DNA of 64,000 bases, taken from the NCBI GenBank assembly GCA_945910005.1, contig OX246743.1:14180587-14244586 (forward strand). Direction: 5' to 3'. Positions within the stretch are counted from its first letter, which is position 1. Each line of letters starts with the position of its first letter. The DNA is from Isoperla grammatica (lineage: Eukaryota > Arthropoda > Insecta > Plecoptera > Perlodidae). Below are positions 21,901 through 33,583 of the stretch, one piece after another. The position numbers and the translations under genes are program-made. The notes beneath the pieces were generated by a model. It ran no database searches, was not told where the DNA came from, and was given only the letters and a program-made list of their open reading frames with translations.

Positions 21901-24900
21901 TTATCAAGTACAGTCACCTTCACAAGCGAGGAAACATGCGTTGTCCTCATATGTTTCATGTAGTTGCGGTCATGTCACCGACTTAGCGCAGGGTTTATCA
22001 CGTACAGTCACCTTCACAAGCGAGGAAACATTCGTTCTCTTCATATGTTGCATGTAGTGGCTCTCATGTCACTGACTTAGCGCAGGGTTTATCACGTACA
22101 GTCACTTTCACAAGCGAGGAAACATGCGTTGTCTTCATATGTTGCATGTAGTTGCTCTCATGTCACTGACTTAGCGCAGGATTTATCACGTACAGTCACC
22201 GTCACAAGCGAAGAAACATGCGATGTCTTCATATGTTGCATGTAGTTGCTCTCATGTCACTGACTTAGCGCAGGGTTTATCAAGTATAGTCACCTTCACA
22301 TGCGAGGAAACATGCGTTGTCTTCATATGTTGCATGTTGTTGCTCTCATGTCACTGACTAAGCGCAGGGTTTATCAAGTACAGTCACCTTCACAAGCGAG
22401 GAAACATGCGTTGTCTTCATATGTTGCATGTAGTTGCTCTTATGTCACTGACTTAGCGCGGGGTATATCAAGTACAGTCACCTTCACAAGCGAGGAAACA
22501 TGCGTTGTCCAAATATGTTCAAGAAGTGGCTTTCATGTCACTGACTTAGCGCAGGGTTTATCAAGTACAGTCACCTTCACAAGCGAGGAAACATGCGTTG
22601 TCCTAATATGTTCATGAAGTGGCTTTCATGTCACTGACTTAGCGCAGGGTTTATCAAGTACAGTCACCTTCACAAGCGAGGAAACATGCGTTGTCTTCAT
22701 ATGTTGCATGTAGTTGCTGTCATGTCACTGACTTAGCGCAGGGTTTATCAAGTACAGTCACCGTCACAAGCGAGGAAACATGCGTTGTCTCCATATGTTG
22801 CATGTAGTTGCTCTCATGTCACTGACTTACCGCAGGGTTTATCAAGTACAGTCACCTTCACAAGCGAGGAAACATGCGTTGTCCTCATATGTTGCATGTA
22901 GTTGCTCTCATGTCACTTACTTAGCTCAGGGTTTATCAAGTACAGTCACCGTCACAAGCGAGAAAACATGCGTTGTCTTTATATGTTGCATGTAGTTGCT
23001 CTCATGTCACTGACTCAGCGCAGGGTTTATCAAGTACATTCACCGTCACAAGCGAGGAAACATGCGTTGTCTTCATATGTTGCATGTTGTTGCTCTCATG
23101 TCACTGACTTAGCGCAGGGTTTATCAAGTACAGTCACCTTCACAAGCGAGGAAACATGCGTTGTCTTCATATGTTGCATGAAGTGGCTCTCATGTCACTG
23201 ACTTAGCGCAGGGTTTATCAAGTACAGTCACCGTCACAAGCGAGGAAACATGCGTTGTCCTTATATGTTGCATGTAGTTGCTCTCATGTCACTGACTTAG
23301 CGCAGGGTTTATCAAGTACAGTCACCTTCACAAGCGAGGAAACATGCGTAGTCTTCATATGTTGCAAGTAGTTGCTTTCATGTCACTGACTTAGCGCAGG
23401 GTTAACAAGTACAGTCACCTTCACAAGCGAGGAAACAAGCGTTGTCTTCATATGTTCCATGTAATTGCTCTCATGTCACTGACTAAGCGCAGGGTTTATC
23501 AAGTACAGTCACCTTCACAAGCGAGGAAACATGCGTTGTCCTAATATGTTCAAGAAGTGGCTTTCATGTTGCTGACTTAGCGCAGGGTTTTATCAAGTAC
23601 AGTCACCTTCACAAGCGAGGAAACATGCGTTGTCTTCATATGTTGCATGTAGTTGCACTCATGTCACTGACTTAGCGCAGGGTTTATTACGTACAGACAC
23701 CGTCACAAGCGAGGAAACATGCGTTGTCTTCATATGTTGCATGTAGTTGCTTTCATGTCACTGACTTAGCGCAGGGTTTATCAAGTACAGTCACCGTCAC
23801 TAGCGAGGAAACATGCGTTGTCCTCATATGTTGCATGAACTGGCCTTCATGTCACTGACTTAGCGCAGGGTATATCACGTACAGTAACTTTCCCAAGCGA
23901 GGAAACATGCGTTGTCTTCATATGTTGCATGTAGTTTCTCTCATGTCACTGACTTAGCGCAGGGTTTATCACGTACAGTCACCGTCACAAGCGAGGAAAC
24001 ATGCGATGTCTTCATATGTTGCATGTAGTTGCTCTCATGTCACTGACTTAGCGCAGGGTTTATCAAGTACAGTCACCTTCACAAGCGAGGAAACATGCGT
24101 TGTCCTAATATGTTGCATGTAGTTGCTCTCATGTCACTGACTTAGCGCAGGGTTTATCAAGTACAGTCACCTTCACAAGCGAGGAATCATGCATTGTCTT
24201 CATATGTTGCATGTAGTTGCTCTCATGTCACTGACTTAGCGCAGGGTTTATCAAGTACAGTCACCTTCACATGCGAGGAAACATGCGTTGTCTTCATATG
24301 TTGCATGTAGTTGCTCTCATGTCACTGACTTAGCGCAGGGTTTATCATGTACAGTCACCTTCACAAGCGAGGAAACATGCTTTGTCTTCATATGTTGCAT
24401 GTAGTTGCTCTCATGTCACTTACGTAGCGCAGGGTTTATCAATTACAATCACCTTCACAAGCGAGGAAACATGCGTTGTCCTAATATGTTTGAGAAGTGG
24501 CTTTCATGTCACTGACTTAGCGCAGGGTTTATCAAGTACAGTCACCGTCACAAGCGAGGAAACATTCGTTCTCTTCATATGTTGCATGTAGTTGCTCTCA
24601 TGTCACTGACTTAGCGCAGGGATTATCAAGTACAGTCACCTTCACAAGCGAGGAAACATGCGTTGTCTTCATATGTTGCATGTAGTTGCTCTCATGTCAC
24701 TGACTTAGCGCAGGGTTTATCAAGTACAGTCACATTTACAAGCGAGGAAACATGCGTTGTCTTCATTGGTTGCATGTAGTTGCTCTCATGTCACTGACTT
24801 AGCGCAGGGTTTATCAAGTACAGTAACCTTCACCATTGAGGAAACATGCGTTGTCTTCATATGTTGCATGTAGTTGCCCTCATGTCACTGACTAAGCGCA

Positions 24901-26100
24901 GGGTTTATCACGTAAAGTCACCTTCACAAGCGAGGAAACATGCGTTGTCTTTATATGTTGCATGTAGTTGCTCTTATGTCACTGACTTAGCGCAGGGTTT
25001 ATCAAGTACAGTCACCGTCACAAGCGAGAAAACATGCGTTGTCTTTATATCTTGCATGTAGTTGCTCTCATGTCACTGACTTAGCGCAGGGTTTATCAAG
25101 TACATTCACCGTCACAAGCGAGGAAACATGCGTTGTCCTCATATGTTGCATGTAGTTGCTCTCATGTCACTGACTTAGCGCAGGGTGTATCACGTACAGT
25201 CACCATCACAAGCGAGGAAACATGCGTTGTCTTCATATGTTGCATGAAGTGGCTCTCATGTCACTGACTTAGCGCAGGGTTTATCAACTACAGTCACCGT
25301 CACAAGCGAGGAAACATGCGTTGTCTTCATATGTTGCATGTAGTTGCTCTCGTGTCACTGACTTAGCGCAGGGTTTATCAAGTACAGTCACCGTCACAAG
25401 CGAGGAAACATGCGTTGTCCTAATATGTTGCATGTAGTTGCTCTCATGTCACTGACTTAGCGCATAGTTTATCAAGTACAGTCACCTTCACAAGCGAGGA
25501 AACATGCGTTGTCTTCATTTGTTGCATGAAGTGGCTCTCATGTCACTGACTTAGCGCAGGGTTTATCAAGTACAGTCACCGTCACAAGCGAGGAAACATG
25601 CGTTGTCCTTATATGTTGCATGTAGTTGCTCTCATGTCACTGACTTAGCGCAGAGTTTATAAAGTACAGTCACCTTCACAAGCGAGGAATCATGCGTTGT
25701 CTTCATATGTTGCAAGTAGTTGCTTTCATGTCACTGACTTAGCGCATGGTTTATCAAGTACAGTCACCTTCACAAGCGAGGAAACAAGCGTTGTCTTCAT
25801 ATGTTGCATGTAGTTGCTCTCATGTCACTGACTTAGCGCAGGGTTTATCAAGTACAGTCACCGTCACTAGCGAGGAAACATGCGTTGTCTTCATATGTTG
25901 CATGTAGTTGCTCTCATGTCACTGACTTAGCGCAGGGTTTATCAAGTACAGTCACCTTCACAAGCGAGAAACATGCGTTGTCCTCATATGTTGCATGTAG
26001 TTTCGTTCATGTCACTGACTTAGCGCAGGGTTTATCACGTACAGTCACCTTCACAAGCGAGGAAACATGCGTTGTCTTCATATGTTGCATGAAGTGGCTT
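18991..26100 (+). repeat. Supersegment M1
   Basis: About 7 kb of satellite whose order recurs in M2 at 45,291-50,480 (offset mainly 26,278) and at 50,571-52,070 (offset 25,527), and in M3 at 54,604-57,480 (offset 30,222). It contains a module that occurs twice at a spacing of 3,285 bp: CTTACTTAGCTCAGG at 19,629 and 22,914, a 1-bp-short GGGTTAACAAG at 20,114 and 23,399, and a 1-bp-long GGGTTTTATC near 20,300 and 23,587. No gene is supported. Confidence 0.86.
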
Positions 26101-29100
26101 TCATATCACTGACTTAGCGCAGGGTTTTTCAAGTACAGTCACCTTCACAAGCGAGGAAACAAGCGTTGTCTTCATATGTTGCAAGTAGTTGCTCTCATGT
26201 CACTGACTTAGCGCAGGGTTTATCACGTACAATCACTTTCACAAGCGAGGAAACATGCGTTGTCTTCATATGTTGCATGTAGTTGCTCTCATGTCACTGA
26301 CTAAGCGCAGGGTTTATCACGTACAGTCACCGTCACAAGCGAGGAAACATGCGATGTCTTCATATGTTGCATGTAGTTGCTCTCATGTCACTGACTTAGC
26401 GCAGGGTTTATCAAGTACAGTCACCTTCACATGCGAGGAAACATGCGTTGTCTTCATATGTTGCATGTAGTTGCTCTCATGTCACTGACTAAGCGCAGGG
26501 TTTATCAAGTACAGTCACCTTTACAAGCGAGGAAACATGCGTTGTCTTCATATGTTGCATGTAGTTGCTCTTATGTCACTGACTTAGCGCGAGGTTTATC
26601 AAGTACAGTCACCTTCACAAGCGAGGAAACATGCGTTGTCCTAATATGTTCAAAGAAGTGGCTTTCATGTCACTGACTAAGCGCAGGGTTTATCAAGTAC
26701 AGTCACCTTCACAAGCGAGGAAACATGCGTTGTCTAAATATGTTCAAGAAGTGGCTTTCATATCACTGACTTAGCGCAGGGTTTATCAAGTACATCCACC
26801 TTCACAAGCGAGGAAACATGCGTTGTCTTCATATGTTGCATGTAGTTGCACTCATGTCACTGACTTAGCGCAGGGTTTATCAAGTACAGTCACCGTCACA
26901 AGCGAGGAAACATGCGTTGTCTTCATATGTTGCATGTAGTTGCTCTCATGTCAGTGACTTAGCGCAGGGTTTATCAAGTACAGTCACCTACACAAGCGAG
27001 GAAACATGCGTTGTCCTCATATGTTGCATGTAGTTGCTCTCATGTCACTGACTTAGCGCAGGGTTTATCAAGTACAGTCACCGTCACAAGCGAGGAAACA
27101 TGCGTTGTCTTCATATGTTGCATGTAGTTGCTCTCATGTCACTGACTTAGCGCAGGGTTTATCAAGTACAGTCACCTTCACAAGCGAAGAAACATGCGTT
27201 GTCCTCATATGTTGCATGTAGTTGCGGTCATGTCACTGACTTAGCGCAGGGTTTATCACGTACAGTCACCTTCACAAGCGAGGAAACATGCGTTGTCTTC
27301 ATATGTTGCATGAAGTGGCAACCATATCACTGACTTAGCGCAGGGTTTTTCAAGTACAGTCACCGTCACAAGCGAAAAAACATTAGTTCTCTTCATATGT
27401 TGCATGTAGTTGCTCTCATGTCACTAACTTAGCCCAGGGTTTATCACGTACAGTCACTTTCACAAGCGAGAAAACATGCGTTTTCTTCATATGCTGCATG
27501 TAGTTGCTCTCATGTCACTGACTTAGCGCAGGGTTTATCAAGTACAGTCACCTTCACAAGCGAGGAAACATGCATTGTCGTCATATGTTGCATGAAGTTG
27601 CTCTCATGTCACTGACTTAGCGCAGGGTTTATCAAGTACAGTCACCTTCACATGCGAGGAAACATGCGTTGTCTTCACATGTTGCATGTAGTTGCTCTCA
27701 TGTCACTGACTTAGCGCAGGGTTTATCAAGTACAGTCCCCTTCACAAGCGAGGAAACATGCTTTGTCTTCATATGTTGCATGTAGTTGCTCTCATTTTAC
27801 TGACTTAGCGCAGGGTTTATCAAGTACAGTCACTTTCACAAGCGAGGAAACATGCGTAGTCCTTATATGTTCAAGAAGTGGCTTTCATGTCACTGACTTA
27901 GCGCAGGGTTTATCAAATACAGTCACCTTCACAAGCGAAGAAACATGCGCTGTCCTAATATGTTCAAGAAGTGGCTTTCATGTCACTGACTTAGCGCAGG
28001 GTTTATCAAGTACAGTCACCGTCACAAGCGAGGAAACATGCGTTGTCTTCATATGTTGCATGTAGTTGCTCTCATGTCACTGACTTAGCGCAGGGTTTAT
28101 CAATTACAGTCACCGTCACAAGCGAGGAAACATGCGTTGTCCTAATATGTTGCATGTGCTGCTCTCATGTCACTGACTTAGCGCAGGGTTTATCAAGTAC
28201 AGTCACCTTCACAAGCGAGGAAACATGCGTTGTCATCATATGTTGCATTAAGTGGCTCTCATGTCACTGTTTTAGCGCAGGGTTTATCAAGTACAGTCAC
28301 CGTCACAAGCGAGGAAACATGCGTTGTCCTTATATGTTGCATGTAGTTGCTCTCATGTCACTGACTTAGCGCAGAGTTTATCAAGTACAGTCACCTTCAC
28401 AAGCGAGGAAACATGCGTTGTCTTCATATGTTGCAAGTAGTTGCTTTCATGTCACTGACTTTGCGCATGGTTTATCAAGTACAGTCACCTTCACAAGCAA
28501 AGAAACAAGCGTTGTCTTCATATGTTGCATGTAGTTGCTCTCGTGTCACTGACTAAGCGCAGGGTTTATCAAGTACAGTCACCTTCACAAGCGAGACAAC
28601 ATGCGTTGTCTTCATATGTTGCATGTAGTTGCTCTTATGTTACTGACTTAGCGCAGGGTTTATCAAGTACAGTCACCTTCACAAGCGAGGAAACATGCGT
28701 TGTCCTAATATGTTCAAGAAGTGGCTTTCATGTCACTGACTTAGCGCAGGGTTTATCAAGTACAGTCACCTCCACAAGCGAGGAAACATGCGTTGTCCTC
28801 ATATGTTTCATGTAGTTGCTGTCATGTCACCGACTTAGCGCAGGGTTTATCACGTACAGTCACCTTCACAAGCGAGGAAACATGCGTTGTCTTCATATGT
28901 TGCATGAAGTGGCTTTCATAACACTGACTTAGCGCAGGGTTTATCAAGTACAGTCACCGTCACAAGCGAGGAAACATTCGTTCTCTTCATATGTTGCATG
29001 TAGTGGCTCTCATGTCACTGACTTGCGCAGGGTTTATCACGTACAGTCACTTTCACAAGCGAGGAAACATGCGTTGTCTTCATATGTTGCATGTAGTTGC

Positions 29101-30957
29101 TCTCATGTCACTGACTTAGCGCTGGATTTATCACGTACAGTCACCGTCACAAGCGAGGAAACATGCGATGTCTTCATATGTTGCATGTAGTTGCTCTCAT
29201 GTCATTGACTTAGCGCAGGGTTTATCAAGTACAGTCACCTTCACATGCGAGGAAACATGCGTTGTCTTCATATGTTGCATGTAGTTGCTCTCATTTCACT
29301 GACTAAGCGCAGGGTTTATCAAGTACAGTCACCTTCACAAGCGAAGAAACATGCGTTGTATTCATATGTTGCATGTAGTTGCTCTTATGTTACTGACTTA
29401 GCGCAGGGTTTATCAAGTACAGTCACCTTCACAAGCGAGAAAACATGCATTGTCCTAATATGTTCAAGAAGTGGCTTTCATGTCACTGACTTAGCGCAGG
29501 GTTTATCAAGTACAGTCACCTTCACAAGCGAGAAAACATGCGTTGTCCTAATATGTTCAAGAAGTGGCTTTCATGTCACTGACTTAGCGCAGGGTTTATC
29601 AAGTACAGTCACCTTCACAAGCGAGGAAACATGCGTTGTCTTCATATGTTGCATGTAGTTGCACTCATGTCACTGACTTAGCGCAGGGTTTATTACGTAC
29701 AGTCACCGTCACAAGCGAAGAAACATGCATTGTCTTTATATGTTGCATGTAGTTGCTCTCATGTCACTGACTTAGCGCAGGGTTTATCAAGTACAGTCAC
29801 CGTCACAAGCGAGGAAACATGCGTTGTCTTCATATGTTGCATGTAGTTGCTCTCATGTCACTGACTAAGCGCAGGGTTTATCACGTACAGTCACCGTCAC
29901 AAGCGAGGAAACATGCGATGTCTTCATATGTTGCATGTAGTTGCTCTCATGTCACTGACTTATCGCAGGGTTTATCAAGTACAGTCACCTTCACATGCGA
30001 GGAAACATGCGTTGTCTTCATATGTTGCATGTAGTTTCTCTCATGTCACTGACTAAGCGCAGGGTTTATCAAGTACAGTCACCTTCACAAGCGAGGAAAC
30101 ATGCCTTGTCTTCATATGTTGCATGTAGTTGCTCATATGTCACTGACTTAGCGCGGGGTTTATCAAGTACAGTCACCTTCACAAGCGAGGAAACATGCGT
30201 TGTCCTAATATGTTCAAGAAGTGGCTTTCATGTCACTGACTAAGCGCAGGGTTTATCAAGTACAGTCACCTTCACAAGCGAGGAAACATGCGTTGTCCAA
30301 ATATGTTCAAGAAGTGGCTTTCATGTCACTGACTAAGCGCAGGGTTTATCAAGTACAGTCACCTTCACAAGCGAGGAAACATGCGTTGTCTTCATATGTT
30401 GCATGTAGTTGCACTTATGTCACTGACTTAGCGCAGGGTTTATCAAGTACAGTCACCGTCACAAGCGAGGAAACATGCGTTGTCTTCATATGTTGCATGT
30501 AGTTGCTCTCATGTCAGTGACTTAGCGCAGGGTTTATCAAGTACAGTCACCTACACAAGCGAGGAAACATGCGTTGTCCTCATATGTTGCATGTAGTTGC
30601 TCTCTTGTCACTGACTTAGCGCAGGGTTTATCAAGAACAGTCACCGTCACAAGCGAGGAAACATGCGTTGTCTTCATATGTTGCATGTAGTTGCTCTCAT
30701 GTCACTGACCTAGCGCAGAGTTTATCAAGTACAGTCACTTTCACAAGCGAGGAAACATGCGTTGTCTTCATATTATGTTGCATGAAGTGGTTTTCATATC
30801 ACTGACTTAGCGCAGGGTTTTTCAAGTACAGTCACCGTCACAAGCGAGGAAACATTAGTTCTCTTCATATGTTGCATGTAGTTGCTCTCATGTCACTAAC
30901 TTAGCGCAGGTTTTATCACGTACAGTCACTTTCACAAGCGAGAAAACATGCGTTTTC

Positions 30958-32270
30958 TTCATATGCTGCATGTAGTTGCTCTCATGTCACTGACTTAGCG
31001 CAGGGTTTATCTAGTACAGTTTCCGTCACAAGCGAGGAAACATGCGTTGTCTTCATTGGTTGCATGTAGTTGCTCTTATGTCACTGACTTAGCGCAGGGT
31101 TTATCAAGTTCAGTCACCGTCACAAGCGAGAAAACATGCGTTGTCCTCAAATGTTGCATGAACTGGCCTTCATGTCACTGACTTAGCGCAGGGTATATCA
31201 CGTACAGTAACTTTCCCAAGCGAGGAAACATGTGTTGTCTTCATATGTTGCATGTAGTTGCTCTCATGTCACTGACTTAGCGCAGGGTTTATCACGTACA
31301 GTCACCGTCACAAGCGAGGAAACATGCGATGTCTTCATATGTTGCATGTAGTTGCTCTCATGTCACTGACTTAGCGCAGGGTTTATCAAGTACAGTCACC
31401 TTCACAAGCGAGGAAACATGCGTTGTCCTAATATGTTGCATGTAGTTGCTCTCATGTCACTGACTTAGCGCAGGGTTTATCAAGTACAGTCACCTTCACA
31501 AGCGAGGAAACATGCATTGTCGTCATATGTTGCATGAAGTTGCTCTCATGTCACTGACTTAGCGCAGGGTTTATCAGGTACAGTCACCTTCACATGCGAG
31601 GAAACATGCGTTGTCTTCACATGTTGCATGTAGTTTCTCTCATGTCACTGACTAAGCGCAGGGTTTATCAAGTACAGTCACCTTCACAAGCGAGGAAACA
31701 TGCTTTGTCTTCATATGTTGCATGTAGTTGCTCTCATGTCACTGACTTAGCGCAGGGTTTATCAAGTACAGTCACCTTCACAAGCGAGGAAACATGCGTT
31801 GTCCTTATATGTTCAAGAAGTGGCTTTCATGTCACTGACTTAGCGCAGGGTTTATCAAATACAGTCACCTTCACAAGCGAGGAAACATGCGTTGTCCTAA
31901 TATGTTCAAGAAGAGGCTTTCATGTCACTGACTTAGCGCAGGGTTTATCAAGTACAGTCACCGTCACAAGCGTGGAAACATGCGTTGTCTTCATATGTTG
32001 CATGTAGTTGCTCTCATGTCACTGACTTAGCGAAGGGTTTATCAAGTACAGTAACCGTCACAAGCGAGGAAACATGCGTTGTCCTAATATGTTCAAGAAG
32101 TGGCTTTCATGTCACTGACTTAGCGCAGGGTTTATCAAGTACAGTCACCTTCACAAGCGAGGAAACATGCGTTGTCTTCATATGTTGCATTAAGTGGCTC
32201 TCATGTCACTGACTTAGCGCAGGGTTTATCAAGTACAGTCACCGTCACAAGCGAGGAAACATGCGTTGTC
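30958..32270 (+). repeat. 1,313-bp higher-order unit, copy a (L2)
   Basis: Matches 15,379-16,691 at an offset of 15,579, including GCGTGGAAAC near 31,972. Where L1 has the GTGCTGCTC unit, this copy has a CAAGAAGTGG unit near 32,080-32,120 and GCGAAGGG near 32,031. That is a local class replacement without length change, consistent with conversion by a neighbouring 93-bp unit. Confidence 0.87.
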
Positions 32271-33583
32271 CTTATATGTTGCATGTAGTTGCTCTCATGT
32301 CACTGACTTAGCGCAGGGTTTATCTAGTACAGTTTCCGTCACAAGCGAGGAAACATGCGTTGTCTTCATTGGTTGCATGTAGTTGCTCTTATGTCACTGA
32401 CTTAGCGCAGGGTTTATCAAGTTCAGTCACCGTCACAAGCGAGAAAACATGCGTTGTCCTCAAATGTTGCATGAACTGGCCTTCATGTCACTGACTTAGC
32501 GCAGGGTATATCACGTACAGTAACTTTCCCAAGCGAGGAAACATGTGTTGTCTTCATATGTTGCATGTAGTTGCTCTCATGTCACTGACTTAGCGCAGGG
32601 TTTATCACGTACAGTCACCGTCACAAGCGAGGAAACATGCGATGTCTTCATATGTTGCATGTAGTTGCTCTCATGCCACTGACTTAGCGCAGGGTTTATC
32701 AAGTACAGTCACCTTCACAAGCGAGGAAACATGCGTTGTCCTAATATGTTGCATGTAGTTGCTCTCATGTCACTGACTTAGCGCAGGGTTTATCAAGTAC
32801 AGTCACCTTCACAAGCGAGGAAACATGCATTGTCGTCATATGTTGCATGAAGTTGCTCTCATGTCACTGACTTAGCGCAGGGTTTATCAGGTACAGTCAC
32901 CTTCACATGCGAGGAAACATGCGTTGTCTTCACATGTTGCATGTAGTTGCTCTCATGTCACTGACTTAGCGCAGGGTTTATCAAGTACAGTCACCTTCAC
33001 AAGCGAGGAAACATGCTTTGTCTTCATATGTTGCATGTAGTTGCTCTCATGTCACTGACTTAGCGCAGGGTTTATCAAGTACAGTCACCTTCACAAGCGA
33101 GGAAACATGCGTTGTCCTTATATGTTCAAGAAGTGGCTTTCATGTCACTGACTTAGCGCAGGGTTTATCAAATACAGTCACCTTCACAAGCGAGGAAACA
33201 TGCGTTGTCCTAATATGTTCAAGAAGTGGCTTTCATGTCACTGACTTAGCGCAGGGTTTATCAAGTACAGTCACCGTCACAAGCGAGGAAACATGCGTTG
33301 TCTTCATATGTTGCATGTAGTTGCTCTCATGTCACTGACTTAGCGCAGGGTTTATCAAGTACAGTAACCGTCACAAGCGAGGAAACATGCGTTGTCCTAA
33401 TATGTTGTATGTGCTGCTCTCATGTCACTGACTTAGCGCAGGGTTTATCAAGTACAGTCACCTTCACAAGCGAGGAAACATGCGTTGTCTTCATATGTTG
33501 CATTAAGTGGCTCTCATGTCACTGACTTTGCGCAGGGTTTATCAAGTACAGTCACCGTCACAAGCGAGGAAACATGCGTTGTC
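32271..33583 (+). repeat. 1,313-bp higher-order unit, copy b (L2)
   Basis: Tandem partner of 30,958-32,270, with the b markers CATGCCACTG near 32,674 and GTATGTGCTG near 33,408. A private GACTTTGCG change near 33,529 removes a stop and opens a short frame at 33,507-33,695. Confidence 0.88.

Noticed and set aside
23011..23017. TGACTCA, an AP-1-like site, also at 49,289 and 53,421
   Set aside because: It is a single-base variant of the ordinary TGACTTA of the monomer, present in one lineage of three copies. Chance is sufficient to explain it.
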